Source: Gammaproteobacteria bacterium
Lineage (GTDB): Bacteria > Pseudomonadota > Gammaproteobacteria > Enterobacterales > Psychrobiaceae
Length of the DNA stretch: 64,000 bases
Assembly: GCA_013214945.1 (NCBI GenBank)
Contig: JABSRT010000006.1
Coordinates: 62,001-126,000 of the forward strand
Reading direction: 5' to 3'
The notes under the pieces are model-generated. The model worked only from the letters and a program-made list of their open reading frames with translations. It ran no database searches and was not told the DNA's origin. Below, piece by piece: positions 8,903-16,085 of the stretch (position 1 is the first letter of the stretch; every line of letters begins with the position of its first letter). The translations under genes and the position numbers were made by a program.

Positions 8903-9667
8903 CTAGAACAGTCGTTGTGTTTGTTTATAATACATTGCTTCAAGCAGTTGTTGTAATCGGTGTTTGTTTTTTGACTTAGCAAACGCAATATCTAATATCT
9001 CAATGAGCTGTTCTCGTCCGATCAGAGCGGGGTTTAATGCTAAATAATATGGTTCTTTAGCTAAACAGCCGACCTTTTTTAATCCCATCTCTTCAATGAA
9101 ATTGCTGCCAAGAATCCATTTGAACTCGCGAATATCGATAGCGACAATATCGATTCGTTTTTTGTTTAATAGACCAATTAACCGCGAAACAACTTTACTA
9201 CCTGAGATCATTAAAACGGATGCAGGTCGGGTTTTTATGAGGTTATCTAACTCAGGGCCATAGCCATAACCTTGCACTGTACCAAGGATTTCTCCTTTAA
9301 TATTTAATGGTTTCTCATAATGCCAAGTACTGTCCTGACGGGCGATAAAACAGGTTTGATAATAACCCAGCGCGCTGTGGGTATAACTTAATGCTTGAGC
9401 TTCGGTTAGCCCAGCGGTTAGTAGCCCATCACTTGCCCCTGATTTCGCTTGCTTAATTGCGCGAGACCAAGGTAATACCTGAACCGTTAACTTAATATTT
9501 TCACGCGCTAATATTTCGTCGACATACTGTATTACTGCGCCTTTATCTTCGTTGCAGACATAAGGGCACCATTGCGTTGACGCAAGTTGCAGTGTTTTTG
9601 GCGCAGAGTCAGTTTGGGCAATCGCACACCAAGGTATTAATATTGATAGAAGAAATACAACACGCAT
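8903..9667 (-). CDS. Periplasmic solute-binding protein, family 3-like
   Basis: This secreted protein resembles amino-acid-type substrate-binding proteins (SBP_bac_3 fold). The start ATG at 9667 opens a clear signal peptide (MRVVFLLSILIPWCAIAQ), giving about 254 residues. The mature part begins KTLQLASTQWCPYVCNEDKG and contains VLPWSRAIKQAKSG and GTVQGYGYG, typical of stand-alone family-3 binding proteins in Alteromonadales and Shewanella. No ABC permease or ATPase is adjacent, so it may be an orphan binding protein or sensor partner. The frame stays open about 30 codons upstream, but that part is low-complexity, coincides with a tandem repeat and has no signal peptide, so I reject the longer start. 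Confidence 0.75.
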   Translation of the reverse strand: MRVVFLLSILIPWCAIAQTDSAPKTLQLASTQWCPYVCNEDKGAVIQYVDEILARENIKLTVQVLPWSRAIKQAKSGASDGLLTAGLTEAQALSYTHSALGYYQTCFIARQDSTWHYEKPLNIKGEILGTVQGYGYGPELDNLIKTRPASVLMISGSKVVSRLIGLLNKKRIDIVAIDIREFKWILGSNFIEEMGLKKVGCLAKEPYYLALNPALIGREQLIEILDIAFAKSKNKHRLQQLLEAMYYKQTQRLF

Positions 9668-9718
9668 AATAAAGTTCAGCTGACAGAGGGTGATAAAGTT
9701 TAAACTACAATGTGCTAC

Positions 9719-9764
9719 TTGGCTACACAGGGGCATAAGTTGGCTACATAAGGGCATTAATTGG
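9719..9764. repeat. Two-copy 21-base tandem repeat upstream of the binding-protein gene
   Basis: Copies at 9719-9739 (TTGGCTACACAGGGGCATAAG) and 9740-9760 (TTGGCTACATAAGGGCATTAA) are followed by the first four bases of a third. They lie in the 5' region of the minus-strand binding-protein gene and may hold regulator sites; no known motif is recognised. Confidence 0.7.
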
Positions 9765-9974
9765 TGTAAAGCTGATAATTACTTAGGCTGGCTTTACAAT
9801 GCTGTAGATGGCTGTTTATTTTATTTTATTTTTTCTTTTTCTATAGTCAGCTATCTAGAGTCGGTAGGTAACGGCGTTTTTCATCATCAAAATCGCTTGC
9901 TGTTGGCTACTCTAGCTAACTTCCCACTACCCAATAAGATCGCATCTTCTATGTGATTTACTTAACTGAGTACT

Positions 9975-10015
9975 AAAATAAAGCATAAACCACACTCCAG
10001 TTTATGCTTTATTTT
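9975..10015 (-). terminator. Intrinsic terminator of cdd
   Basis: A 16-base perfect stem (AAAATAAAGCATAAAC paired with GTTTATGCTTTATTTT) closes a 9-base loop, with T-rich ends on both strands. It lies downstream of cdd on the minus strand and upstream of the binding-protein gene. Confidence 0.8.
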
Positions 10016-10067
10016 GCGTTATTTTAACAAGCCAACAGGCGACTATTTCAACACCATAAATTGTAAC

Positions 10068-10961
10068 TTAATAACGGTAGTGGCTCAGAGTAACCTGTGA
10101 CAGTTGTGCCAGCAGGCTCGCGGTCACATCGCGTTGCGAAACTTGGGCTGAGGTCGATTCAACTAATACCGCCGCGCTAATATCACTAATAACATCGCGG
10201 GAAAAATGCAAGGCAATCAGCGCCGATTGCAAAGGCGATAGACTAGGGTTATAGGCACAGTTTTCAGCGTAACGACCCACGTAGACACCGCGGCTGGTCT
10301 GCAATGCGACAGCACTAGGGCTTAATGTATACGGGCTGTAGCTTTTATTGGCACCGGCAATTGCTTGTTGTTGCAGCTCATCAATCAGCGGCGCGTGCAG
10401 CTGATGAGGCGTCGAATCCATTAAATGCTCACTTACGCCAAGATTAGTTGGTCCAAATGACATCGGTAACAGGCTGTCAAAACGTGGAGACAGGTTGTCA
10501 GGTAAATAAACTTGCAGTTGATCCGCTTGGACTAGCTCGTTGATAAATTGACGGCAATGGCCACAAGGCGTTGCGCTAACCGCTAATTTAATTAATTGAG
10601 TTTCGCCATGATGCCAAGCGTTGCTAATAGCAGCTTGTTCACCGTGCACCGTTTGCCCTAAGGCTTGATGGCTAAACTCAAGGTTGGCACCTAAATAAAT
10701 TGCGCCGGAAGCGGCTTGCACGACCGCACCAACCTGAAACTGTGAAATAGGCGTTAAGCTATAGGTTTGCGCCAGTGGGATAAGGTCGCGCAGCAGTTGC
10801 ACTATTGGCTCTGGAGCTGCGCTAAGTGCTAACAGTTGTGCCACATCTTCAACAGTGAAGCAGGCGTCAAAATCTTCGGCCTGAATCAAATCGCTCAATA
10901 ACGATTTTTGGGCCAATGGCAGCAATTCAATGCTGGCTAACTGTACTGATAATTGAATCAT
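10068..10961 (-). CDS. cdd: Cytidine deaminase (long, two-domain E. coli type)
   Basis: The enzyme deaminates cytidine and deoxycytidine to uridine and deoxyuridine in pyrimidine salvage. The 297 residues match the dimeric, duplicated E. coli type (294) rather than the short tetrameric type. The zinc site is intact: VHGEQAAI supplies the His ligand and catalytic Glu, and TPCGHCRQF supplies the two Cys ligands. The residue between His and Glu is Gly where E. coli has Ala, a change allowed in the family. The C-terminal half (YSPYTLSPSAVALQT, YAENCAYNPSLSPLQ) is the degenerate second copy. ygfZ lies 34 bases upstream on the same strand. Confidence 0.96.
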   Translation of the reverse strand: MIQLSVQLASIELLPLAQKSLLSDLIQAEDFDACFTVEDVAQLLALSAAPEPIVQLLRDLIPLAQTYSLTPISQFQVGAVVQAASGAIYLGANLEFSHQALGQTVHGEQAAISNAWHHGETQLIKLAVSATPCGHCRQFINELVQADQLQVYLPDNLSPRFDSLLPMSFGPTNLGVSEHLMDSTPHQLHAPLIDELQQQAIAGANKSYSPYTLSPSAVALQTSRGVYVGRYAENCAYNPSLSPLQSALIALHFSRDVISDISAAVLVESTSAQVSQRDVTASLLAQLSQVTLSHYRY

Positions 10962-10995
10962 GGTTTATTCTTTTTATTAGGTGTTCAATAATAGT

Positions 10996-11955
10996 TTAGA
11001 CATCTTCAAAATAGTCTGGGATTGTCAATGTCATTAGGGTATCACGGTCTTTTAAACGTAATAAACTGCCTTGTTCACTGTCGACTGGCAAAATGGCCAG
11101 CAGTACAGTTTGCTGTGCTAATACTTGGCTGTTAATGACCGTGCCAGCGGTGCGCCATCCTGACTCTACTTGACATTCAAGCGTATCACCGGGTTTAACC
11201 TCAAGCTGTGATGGCGTGCTCAAAACAAACATTGCTCGTTTATTCTTGCCTCGGAAATGTAAGCGGGCAATGGTCTCTTGGCCAATGTAACAACCCTTAC
11301 TAAAGTTGATGCCATCAATCATTTGCAGGTTAAGCATTTGCGGCACAAACTCCGCCTGACCACTTGGGGTCATCGACGGTGTGGCACTTAAGATATCTAA
11401 TGCTTGCCATAATGAAGCAGGCTGTTCAGCTGTATCTGTTGGCATCGCGGCCATTAACGCTTGTGCCTGTTGCTGGTTTGATACGACTAAGTACCGTGGT
11501 TGTTCAGCCACTGTCCGTGGAAAACTGCTGATGACGCCAAACTCGCTAGTAATCGTATCTTGTTCTGACTCTGGCAATGCTGATTGCTGGGTTAACCACG
11601 TTGTCGCTAATTGACCAGACAAACCTGTAAATACAAAATCACTGCTGGCATTGGTAATGGTGACTTTAGAGAACACGGCGTATTTCGTTAAACTCGGTAA
11701 ATGACTGGCCACATTGTCGAGATGTTGCAGCGCATAGACTTCATCTTGGTGCTGTAACAGGCGTAATACGGCTAGCGTTTTGCCTTTTGGATCACAATGA
11801 GCGCCAAGTAACGACTTATGTGACTCAAGATGATCGATATTACAGGTTAATTGGCCCTGTAAAAACAGCTTGGCTTCAGGTCCAACAAATTTAGTTAAGC
11901 CGATTGGCAGGTTTGGGAATACGTTGAACTGCAATAACTCTTGAGAAACTGACAC
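10996..11955 (-). CDS. ygfZ: Folate-binding protein YgfZ (Fe-S cluster maintenance)
   Basis: YgfZ is a tetrahydrofolate-binding relative of the glycine-cleavage T-protein that supports Fe-S enzymes such as MiaB. The 319-residue product carries the diagnostic K-G-C-Y-x-G-Q-E motif in NFSKGCYIGQETIARLHFRG; the Cys is the functionally important one. The N-terminal GPEAKLFLQGQLTCNID segment also matches the family. It lies directly upstream of cdd and may be cotranscribed with it; the serA terminator ends about 90 bases upstream of its start. The sdhE gene often found beside ygfZ is absent. Confidence 0.95.
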   Translation of the reverse strand: MSVSQELLQFNVFPNLPIGLTKFVGPEAKLFLQGQLTCNIDHLESHKSLLGAHCDPKGKTLAVLRLLQHQDEVYALQHLDNVASHLPSLTKYAVFSKVTITNASSDFVFTGLSGQLATTWLTQQSALPESEQDTITSEFGVISSFPRTVAEQPRYLVVSNQQQAQALMAAMPTDTAEQPASLWQALDILSATPSMTPSGQAEFVPQMLNLQMIDGINFSKGCYIGQETIARLHFRGKNKRAMFVLSTPSQLEVKPGDTLECQVESGWRTAGTVINSQVLAQQTVLLAILPVDSEQGSLLRLKDRDTLMTLTIPDYFEDV

Positions 11956-12042
11956 GATACACCTTTAGATAACAAAACAGGAATTATCGCCGATCCTAAG
12001 GTAGTTTGCTGGTGAGATCAAAGTTATTTAAGCCTAGGCATA

Positions 12043-12080
12043 AAAAAAAGGGCTAGGGTAAAATACCCTAGCCCTTTTTT
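12043..12080 (-). terminator. Strong intrinsic terminator after serA
   Basis: A stem AAGGGCTAGGGTA / TACCCTAGCCCTT with a three-base loop is flanked by an A-run on one side and a T-run on the other, so it can work in both directions. On the minus strand it ends serA before ygfZ begins. Confidence 0.9.
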
Positions 12081-12110
12081 GTGCAAGGTCCGTCGCTTAT
12101 TGCAACCGAC

Positions 12111-13346
12111 TTAGCTTGCGTGAAGCGTTCTTGCGCGAATTGTACCTTCAATTTTATTGAGCTCATCTAATGCGATATCAGCATCTTTTGAGTCAACTTC
12201 CATCACGACGTAACCAATGTCAGCGGTGGTTTGCAAGTACTGGGCAGTAATATTAATTTCACGCTCAGCAAAGGCCATGTTGATCTTGTTCATGATGCCA
12301 GGCTGATTAACGTGAATGTGCAATAACCGCGAGCAACCAACATGATGGGGCAGTGATACTTCTGGAAAGTTGACGGCCGACAAGGTTGAGCCATTGTCAG
12401 AATATTTAGCCAATTTACCCGCCACTTCAATCCCAATATTTTCTTGCGCTTCTTGGGTGCTGCCACCAACGTGTGGAGTTAAGATCACATTGTCAAAACC
12501 ACGTAACGGCGAGTTAAACTCTTCTTTGTTAGATTTTGGCTCAGTTGGGAATACATCAATGGCGGCGCCGCCAATTTGGCCGCTCTTAAGCGCTGCTGCC
12601 AAATCGTCTATTTGCACCACTGTGCCGCGAGAAGCATTAATTAATATTGCACCAGGTTTCATTTTGGCCATTTCTGCCGCTTTAAACATATATTTCGTTT
12701 GTGGCGTTTCAGGCACATGTAAAGTCACGATGTCTGAGGTAGCTAATAGCTCATCCATTTTAGCGATTTGGCTCGCATTGCCCAGTGGTAGCTTATCTTC
12801 GATGTCATAAAAACGAACACGCATGCCAAGGTTTTCTGCCAAGATCCCTAATTGCATGCCGATATGGCCGTAGCCAATAATACCGAGTTGCTTGCCACGC
12901 GCTTCAAATGAACCAATCGCCGACTTTTGCCATTCGCCGCGGTGTGCTTTGGCGCTTTTTTCTGGAATGCCACGCAATAATAACAGTGACTCACCTAAGA
13001 CTAATTCAGCTACTGAGCGCGTATTTGAAAATGGGGCGTTAAAGACCGGAATGCCACGCTGCGCTGCCGCGGCCAAATTCACTTGATTGGTGCCAATACA
13101 AAAACAGCCAATAGCCACAAGTTTGTTCGCTGCGGCCAATACGTTTTCATTTAATTCGGTACGAGAGCGGATACCAACAAAGTGAACATCTTTAATTTTT
13201 TCGATTAGCTCATTTTCTGGCAGGGAGGTTTTCAAACACTCGATGTTTTCGTAACCGGCATTTTTCAGGACTTCTAGCGAGCTTGGATGCAGGCCTTCAA
13301 GTAACAGTATTTTGATTTTGTCTTTAGTGAGTGAAAAATGAGCCAT
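12111..13346 (-). CDS. serA: D-3-phosphoglycerate dehydrogenase
   Basis: SerA catalyses the first committed step of serine synthesis, oxidising 3-phosphoglycerate with NAD. The 411-residue product (E. coli 410) aligns throughout: DKIKILLLEG at the start, the NAD fingerprint GIIGYGHIG near residue 155, catalytic Arg in INASRGTVV, Glu in DVFPTEPKS, His in LTPHVGGST, and a C-terminal ACT domain (RLLHIHVNQPGIMNKIN) that in E. coli binds serine for feedback inhibition. The start ATG at 13346 has AAGGAA nine bases upstream; a TTG six codons earlier is in frame but overlaps that site. rpiA lies upstream on the same strand, as in E. coli. Confidence 0.97.
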   Translation of the reverse strand: MAHFSLTKDKIKILLLEGLHPSSLEVLKNAGYENIECLKTSLPENELIEKIKDVHFVGIRSRTELNENVLAAANKLVAIGCFCIGTNQVNLAAAAQRGIPVFNAPFSNTRSVAELVLGESLLLLRGIPEKSAKAHRGEWQKSAIGSFEARGKQLGIIGYGHIGMQLGILAENLGMRVRFYDIEDKLPLGNASQIAKMDELLATSDIVTLHVPETPQTKYMFKAAEMAKMKPGAILINASRGTVVQIDDLAAALKSGQIGGAAIDVFPTEPKSNKEEFNSPLRGFDNVILTPHVGGSTQEAQENIGIEVAGKLAKYSDNGSTLSAVNFPEVSLPHHVGCSRLLHIHVNQPGIMNKINMAFAEREINITAQYLQTTADIGYVVMEVDSKDADIALDELNKIEGTIRARTLHAS

Positions 13347-13743
13347 TTTTTTTATTCCTTGCAACTATAGGGTAATAATGATGACTTAAAGTAACAAATT
13401 TAACGGCTCAAGTGGAGGGGTAAATCGAAATAACTATAAAAAAGTTTTTTAATGCTAAAACCCGCTAAACTATTGGCTTGTCAGTTATTGTTTTACTAAG
13501 ACTGAATCGATATTACTGCCAGTTATTACTTATATAAATAAGATTTATAGGGCGCAGTGTTAATAAAAGGTTAAATCGGTAGGAACTGTTGGTTTTTTTT
13601 GATATGAACAAGATATATTGAGAGTTATCTGTAGTTAATTATACAGAGTAGTGAGTAAATCAATGATTATTTCAAATGAGCGTTTAAATCAAGGGCGAGT
13701 TTATGTCGCCCTTTCGACTAAAGTTGGCTAGTGTTTATTGCGA
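13347..13743. other. 397-base region between rpiA and serA
   Basis: This very AT-rich spacer holds the presumed serA promoter. I see no open reading frame with coding character, no tRNA and no 6S RNA, which lies near serA in E. coli. Close to the rpiA end is a short hairpin (13691-13713). No confident -35/-10 pair for serA could be picked. Confidence 0.5.
13691..13713 (-). terminator. Hairpin after rpiA
   Basis: Eight-base arms AAGGGCGA / TCGCCCTT enclose a seven-base loop. It is 31 bases past the rpiA stop and the likely end of that transcript, although the following T-run on the minus strand is weak. Confidence 0.5.
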
Positions 13744-14403
13744 TTAAATGTTAATCGTTTTGACCCCGTCATTGGTCGCCATCAGAAGTATGTCGGCGCT
13801 ACGCTTAGCAAAGAAGCCGTTAGTAACAACGCCGACAATGCTGTCGATATCGCGCTCTAATTGGCAGGCATTTTCAACGTTTAAGTTATAAACATCAAGA
13901 ATGACATTGCCGTTATCTGTGACAACACCTGAGCGGTAAACGGGATCGCCACCAAGCTTAACTAATTGGCGGGCAACATGTGAACGGGCGATTGGAATGA
14001 CTTCGACTGGCAGTGGAAACTCACCGAGCAATTTCACGTATTTAGATTGGTCGGCGATGCAAATGAATTTATCAGCCACGGCTGCAATAATTTTTTCTCG
14101 GGTTAAGGCTGCGCCGCCACCCTTAATCATTTGCATGTTGTGGTTGATTTCGTCGGCGCCATCAACATAAATGCTTAACCCGTCGACACTGTTCAAGTCA
14201 AAAACTGGAATGCCATATTCTTTTAAGCGGCGAGTAGATTCTTCTGAACTTGAGACTGCCCCTTCAATATCGCCTTTAATGCTGCCTAATGCATCAATGA
14301 AATGATTGACGGTCGAACCGGTACCAACACCAATGATGGTATCTTTCTCAACGTATTGTAATGCCGCCCAGCCTGCTGCTTTTTTCATTTCGTTTTGATT
14401 CAT
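13744..14403 (-). CDS. rpiA: Ribose-5-phosphate isomerase A
   Basis: RpiA interconverts ribose-5-phosphate and ribulose-5-phosphate in the pentose phosphate pathway. With the start at the ATG at 14403 ([18 protein letters not shown]) the protein is 219 residues, the E. coli length. Family motifs are intact: [15 protein letters not shown] near residue 24, DGADEIN near residue 81 and [12 protein letters not shown] near residue 94, which carry the active-site Asp and Lys. The frame is open a further 25 codons upstream, but that part does not match the family. It is upstream of serA on the same strand. Confidence 0.97.
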   Translation of the reverse strand: MNQNEMKKAAGWAALQYVEKDTIIGVGTGSTVNHFIDALGSIKGDIEGAVSSSEESTRRLKEYGIPVFDLNSVDGLSIYVDGADEINHNMQMIKGGGAALTREKIIAAVADKFICIADQSKYVKLLGEFPLPVEVIPIARSHVARQLVKLGGDPVYRSGVVTDNGNVILDVYNLNVENACQLERDIDSIVGVVTNGFFAKRSADILLMATNDGVKTINI

Positions 14404-14619
14404 TTTTTGTGATCCAGCTATCAATTTTAGAGCCGATATTGTACCCAAACTCAGGCCGCTTAGATAGTGCTGACCCACTTAACTGGCGCACGTAGTGACT
14501 TAGAAAGTCCAAGCTGTTTATTTGTCAGCCAAACAACAAGCGATCAAACTAAGTAAGCGAGTTATTTGGATTAAGGTGTTATTGTGGCAAATTAAATTGA
14601 ATAATTGTTAGAGCACGCA

Positions 14620-14904
14620 ATGACTGAAGTCGCAAAAGAATCCGCTTGGTTTGTTTATATGGTCAGGTGTCGAGATAACTCATTATATAGTGGGGTCACC
14701 ACCGACTTAGCCCGCCGTGAACATGAGCATAATAGCTCGGTCAAAGGCGCTAAATATACGCGGGTGCGCCGCCCGGTTAGCTTGGTCTTTAGTCAAGCCG
14801 TCGCTAACCGCAGCATGGCGGGTAAATTAGAGGCTCGGCTAAAAAAATTAACGAAAAAAAATAAAGAACGCCTGATTAGTCAGGATCAAGAAATTACTCT
14901 ATAG
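14620..14904 (+). CDS. GIY-YIG nuclease-superfamily protein (YhbQ/UPF0213 type)
   Basis: The 94-residue protein is a single GIY-YIG domain: WFVYMVRCRDNSLYSGVTTD holds the modified VYM...YSG signature and GAKYTRVRRPVSLVF carries the conserved Arg. It resembles E. coli YhbQ (100 residues), a small protein with DNA-nicking activity suggested but role unsettled. I take the ATG at 14620 as the start; a TTG five codons earlier is in frame. It is divergent from rpiA and stands alone. Confidence 0.85.
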   Translation: MTEVAKESAWFVYMVRCRDNSLYSGVTTDLARREHEHNSSVKGAKYTRVRRPVSLVFSQAVANRSMAGKLEARLKKLTKKNKERLISQDQEITL

Positions 14905-14952
14905 GCCTGCAACGCCGACAAACCTATCATGATCAATTTAGGCAGCGGTTGG

Positions 14953-15330
14953 TTAGTTAAACATGCAATTGGCTAATGTTTTCTGAATCGCTACCACATC
15001 GGCACCGCTTCTCAGTTCATGCACAATGGGCTCTGATCTGCCTGAAATCCAAATTTTTAATTCACTGTCCATATCAAAGTGACCGGCGCTTTCAACAATA
15101 AAGTGGGTAATTGATTTATAAGGGACCGAATGGTACTCGACTTTTTTACCGGTTATGCCCTGTTTATCAATAATAATCATTCGTTTGTTGGTAAAAATAA
15201 ACATATCTCTAATCAGTTTAAAACCCAATTCTACTTGCTCATTATCGGCCAAAATCGGTGAAAACTCTTGATTGAGCTCTTGGCTATCTAGTTCGCTGGC
15301 ATTGCCCATTAGGGCATCTAATATTCCCAT
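14953..15330 (-). CDS. Small bacterial PH-domain protein (bPH_1/YvbH type)
   Basis: The 125-residue cytosolic protein is almost entirely one bacterial pleckstrin-homology-like domain: DNEQVELGFKLIRDMFIFTN, KRMIIIDKQGITGKKVEYHS and VPYKSITHFIVESAG are the typical strands and turn. No signal peptide or membrane segment is present. Such proteins are widespread; a general molecular function is not established. It lies alone between the GIY-YIG gene and the nap promoter region, transcribed away from nap. Confidence 0.8.
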   Translation of the reverse strand: MGILDALMGNASELDSQELNQEFSPILADNEQVELGFKLIRDMFIFTNKRMIIIDKQGITGKKVEYHSVPYKSITHFIVESAGHFDMDSELKIWISGRSEPIVHELRSGADVVAIQKTLANCMFN

Positions 15331-15472
15331 TTTTGTTATTCCTTATTAAGTCAGTTGTCAGTTTATAGCAGCCTTTAACATCAATTGATATCGGCAGTTA
15401 TACCATCGTTTATTAGTCTTTATTGTTCTAAAACAATAAACCCACAGTTTTATTGGGTGTTAATTCTAAAGA

Positions 15473-15513
15473 TTGACCATGATCAATGCAGTGGCCAAAA
15501 AGCGACCTAAAAT
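15473..15513 (+). promoter_or_regulatory. FNR-type site and -10 element driving the nap operon
   Basis: TTGACCATGATCAA (15473-15486) matches the FNR consensus TTGAT-N4-ATCAA with one mismatch. A TAAAAT -10 hexamer follows at 15508-15513, placing a start near 15520 and the FNR site centre about 41 bases upstream, the class II activator position. This predicts induction of nap when oxygen is low. I did not find a convincing NarP/NarL heptamer pair. Confidence 0.75.
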
Positions 15514-15554
15514 GCCTATATCGAATGTATTTAACCGCAACAGGAGTCTTAAGT

Positions 15555-15692
15555 ATGAGCGCACTTGAGTCGATGATTTGGACCATTTTAGGCTATTTGG
15601 CCATGCCGACCATTTTCATTTTTGGGTTTGTCGGTGTTGCTGCCGTTTCTCTCTTTATTTTGAAGCTGCTGAACAAATCATCCCAACATTAA
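15555..15692 (+). CDS. Short single-span Nap-associated membrane protein (TIGR02808-like)
   Basis: The 45-residue product begins at the ATG at 15555 behind AGGAGT and is essentially one membrane helix (MPTIFIFGFVGVAAVSLFIL) with a short Lys/Ser/His tail. It is the first gene of the nap operon, 13 bases before napD. From memory it fits the roughly 46-residue TIGR02808 family described beside periplasmic nitrate reductase genes in Vibrio and Photobacterium. It does not look like classical NapE, although position alone would suggest that name. Function is unknown; a role in NapC or NapAB assembly at the membrane is only a guess. Confidence 0.75.
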   Translation: MSALESMIWTILGYLAMPTIFIFGFVGVAAVSLFILKLLNKSSQH

Positions 15693-15705
15693 CAGGAATA
15701 TTAAA

Positions 15706-16017
15706 GTGATTAATTTACTCGAACAAGCTCCGGTCCACATTGCGGGGGTCTTAGTTAAGGTTTTTCCACATAACGGTAAAAAAGTATCGGCATTGCTCAA
15801 TGCGTTGCCAGGTACTGAAGTTCATGACATATCGGCGCAGGGCGCGATGGTTGTGACCGTGGAAGCTACCGAGCAAGAAAAGAATATTGTTGATGTGATT
15901 ACCCACTTAAGCACGTTAGATGGAGTGTTAGATGCGTCGTTAATTTTCCACCATAACGATGCGGGCTTGATCCCACACCAAGCTAAAGCGGCCAATGAGC
16001 CAATCAATTTTAGATAG
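15706..16017 (+). CDS. napD: NapA signal-peptide chaperone NapD
   Basis: NapD binds the twin-arginine signal peptide of NapA and holds it back until cofactor loading is complete. The 103-residue product starts with GTG at 15706 after AGGAAT and shows the ferredoxin-like NapD fold: VHIAGVLVKVFPHNGKKVSAL, PGTEVHDISAQGAMVVTVE and DGVLDASLIFHH. Length is somewhat over the E. coli protein (87) because of a C-terminal tail. It precedes napA by 68 bases. Confidence 0.93.
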   Translation: MINLLEQAPVHIAGVLVKVFPHNGKKVSALLNALPGTEVHDISAQGAMVVTVEATEQEKNIVDVITHLSTLDGVLDASLIFHHNDAGLIPHQAKAANEPINFR

Positions 16018-16085
16018 TCGATAAAAACAGTTCGTAACAATAATAAATAATTAGCAAATAGACCCCTAAGTTAGGAGAAGAAGTG

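Noticed and set aside
9690-9956. 88-codon frame on the plus strand
   Set aside because: It overlaps the tandem repeat and the 5' region of the binding-protein gene, and its composition is not protein-like.
11956-13743. 6S RNA (ssrS) near serA
   Set aside because: No sequence with the 6S-type long hairpin was seen; in E. coli it accompanies fau, which is also absent here.
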